Origin: CBDAPX01 sp965198725
Lineage (GTDB): Bacteria; Pseudomonadota; Alphaproteobacteria; Rhodobacterales; Rhodobacteraceae
Direction of reading: 5' to 3'
DNA length: 64,000 bases
NCBI GenBank assembly: GCA_965198725.1
Contig: CBDAPX010000002.1
Coordinates: 907,791-971,790, forward strand
Below are positions 16,536-25,749 of this stretch, in pieces. Position 1 is the first letter of the stretch, and the number at the start of each line of letters is the position of its first letter. The notes under the pieces are model-generated. The model did not search any database. It saw only the letters and a list, made by a program, of their open reading frames with translations, and was not told the origin of the DNA. Made by a program: the position numbers and the translations under genes.

Positions 16536-17804
16536 ATGGCGACGAACTCAGGTGGTGACAGCAAAAATACGCTCTATTGCAGCTTTTGCGGCAAAAGCCA
16601 GCATGAGGTGCGCAAACTGATCGCGGGTCCGACCGTGTTCATTTGCGATGAATGCGTTGAGCTGTGCATGGATATCATCCGGGAAGAAACGAAGGCCTCT
16701 GGCCTGAAAGCATCGGATGGCGTGCCCACGCCCAAGGACATTTGTGAGGTTCTGGACGATTACGTGATTGGCCAGGCGATGGCCAAGCGCGTTCTGTCGG
16801 TGGCCGTGCACAACCACTACAAACGCCTCAACCACGCGCAAAAGGCCGGTTCAGATATCGAACTGGCCAAGTCGAACATCCTTTTGATCGGCCCGACAGG
16901 TTGCGGTAAAACGCTTTTGGCACAGACGCTTGCGCGTATTCTGGACGTGCCGTTCACGATGGCAGATGCGACCACGTTGACCGAAGCGGGTTATGTTGGC
17001 GAAGACGTTGAAAACATCATCCTGAAACTGTTGCAGGCCAGCGAATACAACGTGGAACGCGCACAGCGCGGCATCGTGTATATCGATGAGGTCGACAAGA
17101 TCACGCGCAAGTCGGAAAACCCGTCGATCACGCGTGACGTGTCGGGCGAAGGCGTGCAACAGGCGCTGCTGAAACTGATGGAAGGCACCGTGGCCTCCGT
17201 TCCTCCTCAGGGCGGGCGGAAACATCCGCAGCAAGAATTTTTGCAGGTGGATACGACCAACATCCTGTTCATCTGTGGCGGCGCGTTTGCCGGTCTGGAC
17301 AAGATCATCAAGCAACGCGGTAAGGGCTCTGCCATGGGGTTTGGCGCCGACGTGCGTGATGAAAGCGATGCGGGGGTCGGGGAAACCTTCCAAGACCTTG
17401 AGCCGGAAGATCTGTTGAAATTCGGTCTGATCCCGGAATTCGTTGGCCGCTTGCCGGTTCTGGCGACGCTGGAAGACCTGGATCAAGACGCGCTGGTGAC
17501 CATCTTGACCAAGCCCAAGAACGCGCTGGTCAAACAGTATCAGCGCCTCTTTGAGCTGGAAGATACCGAGCTGCAATTCACCGATGATGCCCTGAACGCG
17601 ATTGCCAAACGCGCGATCGAACGGAAAACCGGTGCGCGCGGGTTGCGGTCCATCCTTGAGGACATCCTGCTGGATACAATGTTCGACCTGCCACGTATGG
17701 ACAGCGTGACCAAGGTCGTCGTCAACGAAGAGGCGGCACGGTCAGAAGCTGCACCTTTGATGATCCACGCCGACAGCGAGAAAGAGCCCGCCTCGGCTGG
17801 CTGA
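16536..17804 (+). CDS. clpX: ATP-dependent Clp protease ATP-binding subunit ClpX
   Basis: 422 residues. The N-terminal C4 zinc finger (CSFCGK ... FICDECVELC) binds adaptors and substrates. Walker A is GPTGCGKT, Walker B is IVYIDEVDKI, and the pore and sensor regions are intact (RGKGSAMGFGADV, GLIPEFVGRLPV, GARGLRSI). It unfolds substrates and feeds them to ClpP. An AAAGG ribosome site precedes the ATG. Confidence 0.98.
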   Translation: MATNSGGDSKNTLYCSFCGKSQHEVRKLIAGPTVFICDECVELCMDIIREETKASGLKASDGVPTPKDICEVLDDYVIGQAMAKRVLSVAVHNHYKRLNHAQKAGSDIELAKSNILLIGPTGCGKTLLAQTLARILDVPFTMADATTLTEAGYVGEDVENIILKLLQASEYNVERAQRGIVYIDEVDKITRKSENPSITRDVSGEGVQQALLKLMEGTVASVPPQGGRKHPQQEFLQVDTTNILFICGGAFAGLDKIIKQRGKGSAMGFGADVRDESDAGVGETFQDLEPEDLLKFGLIPEFVGRLPVLATLEDLDQDALVTILTKPKNALVKQYQRLFELEDTELQFTDDALNAIAKRAIERKTGARGLRSILEDILLDTMFDLPRMDSVTKVVVNEEAARSEAAPLMIHADSEKEPASAG

Positions 17805-17810
17805 TCCCAG

Positions 17811-18191
17811 ATGGACGTAAAGCGTATTTCAACCGGGTCCCCGTTTGAGGAACGGATCGGTTATTCGCGTGCGGTGGCCGCTGACGGGCTGGTGCATGTG
17901 GCCGGAACCACGGGCTATGATTACGCCACGATGACGATGCCTGAAAGCATTGCGGATCAGTGCAAGAACGCGTTGCAAACGATTGATAACGCTTTGAAAG
18001 AAGCGGGCAGCGGCCTCGATCACGTACTGCGCGTGCGGTATATCGTGACAGACGCGGCGGCATGGCCCGATTGCTGGCCAGTGATCTCTCAGGCCTTTGC
18101 TCACGCAAAACCGGCCGCGACCATGATTGTCGCGGGCCTGCAAGAGCCAGAGATGAAGATCGAGATCGAGGTTACCGCGCGGGTCGTTTAG
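17811..18191 (+). CDS. RidA/YjgF/YER057c/UK114 family protein
   Basis: 126 residues of the RidA superfamily (EERIGYSRAVAADGLVHVAGTTGYDY; VLRVRYIVTDAAAWPDCWPVISQAF; AATMIVAGLQEPEMKIEIEVTARV). It is closer to the sub-families beside RidA than to the enamine-deaminase archetype, because the usual substrate-binding arginine motif IEIEAVAR reads IEIEVTAR. It starts 7 bp after clpX and overlaps the convergent gene by 4 bp. A role in hydrolysing reactive imines is plausible but not certain. Confidence 0.85.
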   Translation: MDVKRISTGSPFEERIGYSRAVAADGLVHVAGTTGYDYATMTMPESIADQCKNALQTIDNALKEAGSGLDHVLRVRYIVTDAAAWPDCWPVISQAFAHAKPAATMIVAGLQEPEMKIEIEVTARVV

Positions 18192-19333
18192 GTGCCGGGC
18201 TGTTTGCCTGTCAGAGCGTATTTTGCGGCTCGTTCGCCGGTATTCAACGCTGCCTCCACTTCGTCGACGCTGGGTTGCTCCCATTTAGGGCCGCCAGAAA
18301 CAAATCCTTTTTCCAAAAGGGTTTGTTGGGTCTTCTTCACGTCAATTTCACTGCGGACATATCGGGACTGACTGCGGTCTTCTGGACGCCACACGCGGAT
18401 CACGTGATCAATGATCAAAGGCGCGCGTCCCGAAAAACCGGTCAGGTGGTTTTCGATGTATTTCGTGGCCTTTGACCGTCGCCGCACCAAAACCGCGACA
18501 TCCTGATCAGGTCGCGCCACCATGCCAAAAAGATGCAGGGCGGACCCTTCGCTGGCGACAACCTGTTTCGCGGCCTTGTAGCGCGCAATTTGCGTGCTCA
18601 TGTCGTGATTTTGCGGGTGAAAAACGGTATAGCCTTCCTTTTCGAGCAGGCCCTCAATGTATTCTTCATAGGCCAGCGCGCCTTTGCTCGGACCAACGCG
18701 GCTGCGACTGATATAGAGCTTATCCGGCCCCTCGGCTGGAACGTCTGTCGCAAAACGCGTGTGAAAGAAGGACCGCAGCTTTTCGGTGCCATGCGAAATC
18801 GGGCCGATCCCAAACGCCTGGCCCGGCACGACGAGGTTTTCTACGCGCGTTGGGCGGTCCAGAACACGCACGTCTTCGGCACCCGCGAGATCAAAAAACG
18901 CTTTTTGAAACCCGTTCAACGCAGTTCCGTATTGCGGGCTTTTGGCCACGAACAAAACACCGCGAAACCCAGCTCCTCCACGGGCCAGCGGCCACAGCCT
19001 GCCCGTGCTTTCAACGATGAAGTGACCAAAGTGCCGCCAAAGCACACCGCCCCACAGCCACTTGCCCTCTAACTGGTCAGGGATATCTGCGGGAAACGCG
19101 GGCTCGACACTGATGGGCTTGTCCTTGCGCCAAAGCGCACCGCGTTGAAAATACTTGCCGTTCGCCATGAAAACACCAGCCTCTTGGACAAAGGCGCGTT
19201 TTTGGGATGGCACGATCACCGCGTTTTCTAACGGCGTCACCTTTGTGGCCCAGCCGCGCTTGGGGTCTGGGGCGGACAAAACAATCGGATCGCGTTTCGC
19301 GGGGACCGGCTGACCTGATAAATCTTGTGCCAT
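18188..19333 (-). CDS. Glycosyltransferase family 61-like protein (DUF563)
   Basis: 381 residues. The GT61-like signatures are the LYISRSRVGPSKGAL segment and the ASEGSALHLFGMV segment in the C-terminal half; HFGHFIVESTGRLWPL is also typical. The family transfers sugars, including xylose, to glycans; in Rhodobacterales it often sits near surface-polysaccharide genes. Here it stands alone, so the acceptor is unknown. No signal peptide or membrane segment is seen. Confidence 0.8.
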   Translation of the reverse strand: MAQDLSGQPVPAKRDPIVLSAPDPKRGWATKVTPLENAVIVPSQKRAFVQEAGVFMANGKYFQRGALWRKDKPISVEPAFPADIPDQLEGKWLWGGVLWRHFGHFIVESTGRLWPLARGGAGFRGVLFVAKSPQYGTALNGFQKAFFDLAGAEDVRVLDRPTRVENLVVPGQAFGIGPISHGTEKLRSFFHTRFATDVPAEGPDKLYISRSRVGPSKGALAYEEYIEGLLEKEGYTVFHPQNHDMSTQIARYKAAKQVVASEGSALHLFGMVARPDQDVAVLVRRRSKATKYIENHLTGFSGRAPLIIDHVIRVWRPEDRSQSRYVRSEIDVKKTQQTLLEKGFVSGGPKWEQPSVDEVEAALNTGERAAKYALTGKQPGT

Positions 19334-19527
19334 TCTGACGCTCTGTTTCGTTGCGGCGCAATATGCAGAGTTTAGGGGAGGACCCTTACCTGCAAAAGGT
19401 TGGAAAAAAAGAAAAGGTCACAGCGGCAATTTTGCATGTCGGTTTCCCGCCGACGATCATGCAACTGGCACTGGACCCCAGCGGTCGCTTCGTTCATATC
19501 TGAGGTTAGAGATTTCTGGAGGCTCTG

Positions 19528-19911
19528 ATGGGTATCTTGAGCACGTTGAAAAAGGCTTTGACCTGGTGGGACGGCCAAACGTTGAACACACAATGGTGGA
19601 CAGCGCGCCATGGTGTTCGGGTTGGCGAAGATGACGAAGGCAATGTGTTTTATCGCACCAAGGATGACAGCAAACGCTGGGTGATCTTCAACGGTGAGAT
19701 TGAGGCCAGCCGTATCAGCCCGGAATGGCATGGGTGGTTGCATCGCACCTGGGACGAACCACCCACGGAAAAACCGTTGCCGCATAAGGCATGGGAAAAG
19801 CCGCATCAGGAAAACCTGACCGGAACGGCGATGGCCTATGCGCCTGCAGGGTCACTGCGTCAGGCACAGCCGGCGGACCGGAGCGATTACGAGGCGTGGA
19901 GCCCGGAATAA
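19528..19911 (+). CDS. NADH:ubiquinone oxidoreductase accessory subunit NDUFA12-like
   Basis: 127 residues with the family core TQWWTARHGVRVGEDDEGNVFYRT and ISPEWHGWLHRTWDEPPTEKPL. This is the alphaproteobacterial homologue of mitochondrial NDUFA12/B17.2, an accessory subunit on the peripheral arm of complex I. A TGGAGG ribosome site precedes the ATG. It leads the plus-strand group ndufA12-mlaD-DUF2155, which is conserved in this order. Confidence 0.93.
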   Translation: MGILSTLKKALTWWDGQTLNTQWWTARHGVRVGEDDEGNVFYRTKDDSKRWVIFNGEIEASRISPEWHGWLHRTWDEPPTEKPLPHKAWEKPHQENLTGTAMAYAPAGSLRQAQPADRSDYEAWSPE

Positions 19912-19923
19912 GAGGGACGAGCA

Positions 19924-20376
19924 GTGTCCAATACAAACTATGCAGAAGTGGCGGTTGGCGGGATCGTCCTGGCAGCCGCAGTGGGATTTGCGATCTATGC
20001 GGGTCAGGCAACAGGGCTGTCGTCTGGTGGTTCGGGCTATGAGCTGAACGCCAGCTTCCGGTCCGCAGAAGGGATCAGCGTTGGTACCGATGTCCGCTTG
20101 GCTGGCGTCAAGGTCGGCACTGTTACCGGGATGGAGCTGAACGCCGACACATATCGCGCCGCGACCACGTTTGAACTTCAGGACGGCGTCTTGATCCCGG
20201 ATGACAGCGCCATCGTGATTTCGTCTGAAGGGCTGTTGGGCGGCAATTTCGTCGAGGTGATGCCCGGTGGATCGCCGTTTTACTATGAGCCGGGCGATGA
20301 GGTCTCTGATACGCAAGGATCGGTCAGCCTGATATCCCTACTGTTGAAATTCGTCTCTGGCGGGAGCGACGGGTGA
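19924..20376 (+). CDS. mlaD: Outer-membrane lipid asymmetry maintenance protein MlaD
   Basis: 150 residues from GTG 19924. One N-terminal membrane helix (VAVGGIVLAAAVGFAIYAG) is followed by a single MCE domain (LNASFRSAEGISVGTDVRLAGVKVGTV; LGGNFVEVMPGG). It is the substrate-binding component of the Mla phospholipid transport system, anchored in the inner membrane and facing the periplasm. The other mla genes are not in the window. Its stop overlaps the next start by 4 bp (GTGA). Confidence 0.93.
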   Translation: MSNTNYAEVAVGGIVLAAAVGFAIYAGQATGLSSGGSGYELNASFRSAEGISVGTDVRLAGVKVGTVTGMELNADTYRAATTFELQDGVLIPDDSAIVISSEGLLGGNFVEVMPGGSPFYYEPGDEVSDTQGSVSLISLLLKFVSGGSDG

Positions 20377-20735
20377 TCCGCGCGGTTCTTGCATTGGCCT
20401 TAATGGTTGCCGCGCCTTGGCCGGCGGCACAGGAAAACGCGACCCGCGGGTCAGGGGCCATGTTGCGCGCGTTGGACAAGGTGAATGGCGCCACGATGGA
20501 TATCGAGGCGCGCAGTGGCGAAACCGTGTCGATGTTCGGGCTTGAGGTTTTGATGATCGAGTGTCGCTATCCAGCGGAAAACCCGACCGGCGATGCTTTT
20601 GCGTTGATGGTGATCCGCGAAGAAGCCAAGACCGAGATCGAGTTTCAAGGCTGGATGATTGCATCGTCCCCGGCGCTGAACGCGCTGGATCATTCCCGTT
20701 ACGATGTCTGGGTGTTGCGCTGTAACACGTCCTGA
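20373..20735 (+). CDS. DUF2155 domain-containing periplasmic protein
   Basis: 120 residues from GTG 20373, with a signal peptide (VLALALMVAAPWPAAQ) and the DUF2155 core (MLRALDKVNGATMDIEARSGETVSMFGLEVLMIECRYPAENP; FQGWMIASSPALNALDHSRYDVWVLRC). The family is widespread in alphaproteobacteria, regularly follows mlaD/ndufA12, and has no established function. The 3' end overlaps the convergent aat gene by 37 bp. Confidence 0.88.
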   Translation: MIRAVLALALMVAAPWPAAQENATRGSGAMLRALDKVNGATMDIEARSGETVSMFGLEVLMIECRYPAENPTGDAFALMVIREEAKTEIEFQGWMIASSPALNALDHSRYDVWVLRCNTS

Positions 20736-21331
20736 GGCGTCGGTATCTCTGGGGCCGTAAAGCTGGCGGACCGGGACAACGCGGCCTCTAGGCGGTTCTG
20801 ATAGTTCGTTCGGGTCACCTCGATCGCGCCCAGCGAAGCGAGATGATCGGTGACAAACTGGGTATCGAACAGGGCAAAGCCGCCCAGATTCAACCGATCT
20901 ATCAGGTATGCCAATGCGATTTTTGAGGCGTCCGTGCGGCGCGAAAACATGCTTTCCCCGAAAAAGGTCGCGCCCAGCACCACGCCATAAACGCCGCCCA
21001 CTAGCGCGTTGTCGTCCCATATTTCAAGCGAATGCGCATGTCCCATCTGGTGCAGCTGCACATAAAGATCGCGGATTTCGGCATTGATCCAGGTTTCCGG
21101 GCGCATTGCGCAGCCATCCACCACGCCTGCGAAATCTTCATTGATTGCAACACGGTATCGTTCGTTCTGTATGCGCCGGCGCAGCGAACGTGAGATGTGG
21201 AAGTCATCCAGCGGAAAGATGCCGCGCCGACGGGGATCGACCCAGAATATATCCTGACTGTCCTGGCTTTCGGCCATCGGGAAAATCCCGATGGAATATC
21301 CGTGCAGCAAAATATCCGGGGTCAGTTCCAT
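20699..21331 (-). CDS. aat: Leucyl/phenylalanyl-tRNA-protein transferase
   Basis: 210 residues beginning MELTPDILLHGYSIGIFPMAES, with the WVDPRRRGIFPLDDFHISRSL block, YRVAINEDFAGVVDGCA and the GGVYGVVLGATFFGESMF core. It attaches Leu or Phe to the N-termini of proteins, marking them for ClpAP under the N-end rule. It overlaps the DUF2155 gene tail-to-tail and lies 27 bp downstream of accC on the same strand. Confidence 0.95.
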   Translation of the reverse strand: MELTPDILLHGYSIGIFPMAESQDSQDIFWVDPRRRGIFPLDDFHISRSLRRRIQNERYRVAINEDFAGVVDGCAMRPETWINAEIRDLYVQLHQMGHAHSLEIWDDNALVGGVYGVVLGATFFGESMFSRRTDASKIALAYLIDRLNLGGFALFDTQFVTDHLASLGAIEVTRTNYQNRLEAALSRSASFTAPEIPTPQDVLQRNTQTS

Positions 21332-21358
21332 CTGAAACCCCGGTGCATTTGCATCGGC

Positions 21359-22711
21359 TCAGCTGTCCGCAGATTGCTTTGCAAGCCAGTTTTCGAGCCA
21401 GTGGATGTTGTAATTGCCGTCGAGGATGTCCTGCTCTTGCAGCAGCGCATCAAAGAGCGGCACGGTCGTGTCCACGCCGTCGACGATTAATTCGGCCAAA
21501 GACCGGTCCAGACGCGCCAAAGCTTCGTCTCGGTCGCGGCCATGCACGATCAGTTTCCCAATAAGCGAGTCGTAATAGGGCGGGATCGAATAGCCATCGT
21601 ACAGGGCCGAATCCATCCGCACGCCCAGACCGCCCGGTGCGTGATAATGCGTGATCTTGCCCGGACAGGGGGCAAAGTCGGGCAGGCGTTCGGCGTTGAT
21701 CCGAACCTCGATGGCATGGCCGTTGATTGTCAGGTCGTCCTGGCCAAAGGACATCGGCAGTCCGGCTGCGACGCGGATTTGTTCGCGTACCAGATCGACG
21801 CCAAAGATGGCTTCTGTCACCGGGTGTTCCACCTGAAGGCGGGTGTTCATTTCGATGAAATAGAACTCGCCATCTTCATAAAGGAACTCGATCGTGCCGG
21901 CACCCGCATAGTCGATCTTGGCGACCGCATCCGCACAGACTTTCCCGATCCGGGCCCGCTCTTCGGCGGTGATGCAGGGGCCGGGGGCCTCTTCGAATAC
22001 CTTCTGGTGCCGGCGTTGCAGCGAGCAGTCCCGCTCTCCCAGATGCACGGCCTTGCCTTTGCCATCGCCAAAAACCTGAATCTCGATATGGCGCGGTTTG
22101 GTCAGGTATTTTTCGATATAGACTTCGTCATTGCCGAACGCGGCCTTGGCTTCGGCGCGTGCTGTCATGAACGCGCTTTCCATATCCGCCGCTGTTGCGG
22201 CGACTTTCATGCCGCGTCCACCGCCGCCCGCAGTGGCTTTCACAATGACCGGGTATCCCATATCATCGCCAAGGGCCTTGGCCGTGGCGAGGTCGGGCAC
22301 GCCTCCGTCTGAACCGGGCACGCAAGGCACGCCGAGCGCTTTCATCGTGTCCTTGGCGGTGATCTTGTCGCCCATGACGCGGATATGATCTGCCGTGGGG
22401 CCAATGAATTTCAGGCCGTGGTCTTGGGCGATCTGCACAAAACTGGCGTTTTCGCTAAGGAACCCATAGCCCGGGTGGATCGCTTCGGCGCCGGTGATTT
22501 CGCAGGCCGACATGATCGAGGCCACCGAAAGATAGCTTTTGGGGCTGGGTGGGGGGCCGATACAAATGGAGTCGTCTGCCATCCGCACATGCATCGCGTC
22601 GCTGTCGGCGGTGGAATGCACCGCCACAGTGGCAATGCCCATTTCCCGTGCGGCGCGGATTACGCGCAGGGCAATCTCACCACGGTTGGCAATCAGGATT
22701 TTGCTGAACAT
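21359..22711 (-). CDS. accC: Acetyl-CoA carboxylase, biotin carboxylase subunit
   Basis: 450 residues. The ATP-grasp glycine-rich loop VKATAGGGGRGMKVA, the HIEIQVFGD and GERDCSLQRRHQKVFEEAP blocks, the FIEMNTRLQVEHPVTE catalytic region and the C-terminal domain are all intact. It carboxylates biotin on AccB using ATP and bicarbonate, the first half of malonyl-CoA formation for fatty-acid synthesis. It follows accB by 10 bp in an accB-accC-aat order. Confidence 0.97.
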   Translation of the reverse strand: MFSKILIANRGEIALRVIRAAREMGIATVAVHSTADSDAMHVRMADDSICIGPPPSPKSYLSVASIMSACEITGAEAIHPGYGFLSENASFVQIAQDHGLKFIGPTADHIRVMGDKITAKDTMKALGVPCVPGSDGGVPDLATAKALGDDMGYPVIVKATAGGGGRGMKVAATAADMESAFMTARAEAKAAFGNDEVYIEKYLTKPRHIEIQVFGDGKGKAVHLGERDCSLQRRHQKVFEEAPGPCITAEERARIGKVCADAVAKIDYAGAGTIEFLYEDGEFYFIEMNTRLQVEHPVTEAIFGVDLVREQIRVAAGLPMSFGQDDLTINGHAIEVRINAERLPDFAPCPGKITHYHAPGGLGVRMDSALYDGYSIPPYYDSLIGKLIVHGRDRDEALARLDRSLAELIVDGVDTTVPLFDALLQEQDILDGNYNIHWLENWLAKQSADS

Positions 22712-22721
22712 GCGTTGCGCC

Positions 22722-23219
22722 TTATTCGATGATCACCAGCGGGGTGCCGTATTCAACGGCTGCGCCGTCCTCAACCAAAATCCGTTTGATCTTGCCCGCT
22801 TTGGGGGCCGGGATGTGGTTCATGGTCTTCATCGCTTCGACGATCAACAGCGTGTCGCCTTCCGACACTTGCGCGCCAACGCTGACAAAGGCGGGGGCGC
22901 CCGGTTCGGCCTGCATGTAAACCGTGCCCACCATGGGTGAGGTCACAGCACCCGGCTCGTTGGCGGGGTCTTCGATTTGTGCCGGTGCGGGGGCGGCGGT
23001 TGGTGCTGCGGCGGCGGGGGCCGCGGCAACCGGGGCTGGGGCCGCGACGGCTACTGGGGCCACCGCAGCTGCCGGTGCGGCCCGGCTGACACGCACGTTC
23101 AGGCTGTCATCTTCGCCGTATTCCCGTTTGACCTGAAGTTCGGTCAGGTCATTTTCCCGGAGCAACTCGGCCAGGGCCTGAATAAAAGCCACATCGGCTT
23201 CGTGCTTGGTATTGGTCAT
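22722..23219 (-). CDS. accB: Acetyl-CoA carboxylase, biotin carboxyl carrier protein
   Basis: 165 residues: an N-terminal region (FIQALAELLRENDLTELQVKREY), a long Ala/Pro linker (about residues 48-82) and a C-terminal biotinyl domain with the biotin-accepting lysine in VEAMKTMNHI. It carries carboxybiotin from AccC to the carboxyltransferase. The 187-bp gap to the divergent acyl-CoA synthetase should hold its promoter. Confidence 0.96.
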   Translation of the reverse strand: MTNTKHEADVAFIQALAELLRENDLTELQVKREYGEDDSLNVRVSRAAPAAAVAPVAVAAPAPVAAAPAAAAPTAAPAPAQIEDPANEPGAVTSPMVGTVYMQAEPGAPAFVSVGAQVSEGDTLLIVEAMKTMNHIPAPKAGKIKRILVEDGAAVEYGTPLVIIE

Positions 23220-23406
23220 GCTTTCCTCGACACGTTTCTTTCTGGCCTTATTTCACCGGCCAATTTCGCGATCTGTTGTGCTTATAGGGTAAGGATTACG
23301 CAGAGAAAAGCACAGACGGATTTGGACGACTTGCTTGTTTTTGACCCGGGTTGCAAGCTGAGACGCACCAAAAGCATATGTGGTGCACCAAGAGGAGGGT
23401 TTTGGC

Positions 23407-24911
23407 GTGAACTTTGCCAAGTGGTTAGAGCGGGTCGCACGGGCAGAGCCTCATCGCCCGGCGATTTTTCGGGGCACCACGCTTTATTGCGATTACGGTG
23501 GGTTTTGGGATCAGGTCACGGCTCTGGCCGGGTGGTTGCGCGCCCAAGGGTTTGTTCCAGGCGACCGGGTCGGGATTTTCATGAAAAACTGTCCCGAATA
23601 TCTGATTGTTCAATATGGCATCTGGTGTGCCGGGCTGGCGGCGGTGCCGATCAACGGCAAACTGCACCCACGTGAGGTGACGTATATTCTGACCAATTCG
23701 GGTGCTGGGATGGTTTTTGCGACCACGGATGAGGCGGATGGGCTGCAAGCGGTAGAGGTCACGGCAGATATTGTCGATGTTGGCGGCGATACCTTTGCGG
23801 CGGCCATCCAGCATGCGCCAATGACAACGCCAGAGCCACGTGCGGCCGATGATCTCTGCTGGTTGTTCTATACCTCGGGAACAACCGGGCGGCCCAAAGG
23901 CGTGATGATCACACATCGCATGTTGCACACGATGTCACTGACTTATCTTGCTGACGTGGACGAAGTGCACCCCGACGACTGCGTGATCTATGCTGCGCCG
24001 ATGAGCCATGGGGCCGGGATATACAACATGCTTCACGTGTTGCGCGGTGCCCGGCATGTGTGTCCGGTGTCGGTTGGATTTGATCCGATGGAGATTTTTG
24101 CGCTCGCCAAGGTCTTTGATCGTGTGCAGATGTTTGCGGCGCCCACCATGGTGCGACGGATGACGGATGTGGCGCGGGCCACTGGTGAAAGCGGCGAGGG
24201 GTTGCGCACCGTGGTTTATGCCGGGGGGCGATGTATCTGGCCGATATTCAGGACGCGGTGGACACCTTTGGGCCGGTCTTTGTCCAGACTTACGGGCAGG
24301 GCGAATGCCCGATGGGGATCACGGCGCTGACCCGGGACGAAGTGGCAGATCGCAGCCATCCGCGCTGGCGTGAGCGGCTTGCCAGTGTGGGACGGGCGCA
24401 ATCGTCCTCTGACGTCGCCATCATGACCGCCGATGGCGGCTTTGCCCCGCCAGGCGACAGCGGTGAGATTGTTGTGCGCGGGGATATGGTGATGCCGGGC
24501 TATTGGCAAAACCCGGACGCGACGAAAAAGACGCTGGTCGATGGTTGGCTGATGACCGGGGATGTCGGTTTTATGGATGAAGACGGTTATGTCACGATGC
24601 AGGATCGGTCCAAGGACATGATCATCTCGGGCGGCTCCAACATCTATCCGCGCGAGGTGGAAGAGGTGCTGTTGACCCATCCCGATGTCATCGAGGCGGC
24701 TGTTGTGGGACGTCCCCATGCGGATTGGGGAGAGCAGGTAGTGGCCTTTGTCGTGGGCGGGGCGAAAGAGGTGGAGCTTGACGCGCTCTGTCGGGATAAC
24801 ATCGCCCGGTTCAAACGGCCAAAGGCCTATGTTCAGGTCGATGAGCTGCCGAAGAATAACTATGGGAAAGTTCTGAAAACGAACCTTCGCCAACGGCTGG
24901 CCGAGACATAA
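23407..24911 (+). pseudogene. Acyl-CoA synthetase / AMP-dependent ligase, frameshifted
   Basis: The gene starts at GTG 23407 after AGGAGGG. Frame 1 gives the N-terminal part up to RTVVYAGG, including the P-loop FYTSGTTGRPKGVMITH at about residue 155. From 24231 the reading continues in another frame (MYLADIQDAVDTFGPVFVQTYGQGECPMG ... LMTGDVGFMDEDG ... MIISGGSNIYPREVEE ... LPKNNYGKVLKT) to the family end. The break sits at a run of six G (24223-24228); one added base restores the family pattern AGG-x-MYLAD. It would activate a carboxylic acid to its CoA thioester via an acyl-adenylate. A sequence error is as likely as a true mutation. Confidence 0.85.
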
Positions 24912-24914
24912 AAA

Positions 24915-24936
24915 GGGCCGACACAAAGGTCGGCCC
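24915..24936 (-). terminator. Rho-independent terminator of the liv operon
   Basis: GGGCCGAC, loop ACAAAG, GTCGGCCC form a perfect 8-bp stem. On the minus strand the stem is followed by TTTTTAT, so it terminates livF, whose stop is about 45 bp upstream. It also lies right after the plus-strand acyl-CoA synthetase stop and may serve both. Confidence 0.85.
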
Positions 24937-24981
24937 CGGGTCTTGATTGGCGTCCCCCCAGAGCACCAAGTCGACCACTGT

Positions 24982-25737
24982 TCAGATGGCGAGGTATTCC
25001 GCGCGCAGCTCGTCGTTTTCCAGCACCTCTTCGGCACTGCCGTCAAAGACGATCCCGCCAGTATCCAGGATCACCGCCCGGTCCGCCAATTGCAGTGCCC
25101 GCACCGCGTTTTGTTCTACGATGATCGTGGTCATGCCCTGTTCCTTGATGTGGCCCAAGGTCTTTTCGATCTCATCGACGATGACGGGTGCGAGCCCTTC
25201 ATAGGGTTCATCGAGCAGCAGCACCTTGATGTCGCGGGCCAGCGCGCGTGCGATGGCCAGCATCTGCTGTTCACCCCCTGACAGCGTTACGCCTTCCTGC
25301 TTCCGGCGTTCGCCAAGGCGCGGGAAAAGCTCGTAAAGACGGTCAAGCGACCACCCAATAGGCGGGGCGATCTGGGCCAGTTGCAGGTTCTCTTCAACTG
25401 TCAGGCCGGGAATGATCCGGCGATCTTCGGGAACCAGGCCCAGACCCGCTGCGGCCGCCTGATGGCTGGCCATGTTGTGCAAGGGCTGGTGATCCAGCCA
25501 AATCTCGCCATGGGTGACTTGTGGGTCGCCGATACGGGCAATCGAGCGCAGGGTCGATGTTTTACCCGCCCCGTTGCGCCCGAGCAGGGCGAGGATTTCG
25601 CCCTCATGCACGTTGAATGAGATGCCCTGCACGATATAGCTTTCGCCGTAATAGGCGTGCATGTCCCAGACGGACAGAAAGGCCGGGGCGGTTTGGGCGT
25701 GGTTGATGCCCTTGGAAAAGTCAGGTTTGACGTTCAT
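24982..25737 (-). CDS. livF: Branched-chain amino acid-type ABC transporter ATPase LivF
   Basis: 251 residues. Walker A GRNGAGKTST, signature TLSGGEQQMLAIARAL and Walker B VLLLDEPYEGLAP are clear, and the C-terminal EYLAI matches LivF. With LivG it powers the LivHM permease. It ends a five-gene minus-strand unit (binding protein-livH-livM-livG-livF) closed by a strong terminator. Confidence 0.93.
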   Translation of the reverse strand: MNVKPDFSKGINHAQTAPAFLSVWDMHAYYGESYIVQGISFNVHEGEILALLGRNGAGKTSTLRSIARIGDPQVTHGEIWLDHQPLHNMASHQAAAAGLGLVPEDRRIIPGLTVEENLQLAQIAPPIGWSLDRLYELFPRLGERRKQEGVTLSGGEQQMLAIARALARDIKVLLLDEPYEGLAPVIVDEIEKTLGHIKEQGMTTIIVEQNAVRALQLADRAVILDTGGIVFDGSAEEVLENDELRAEYLAI

Positions 25738-25749
25738 CGCAACGCTCCC

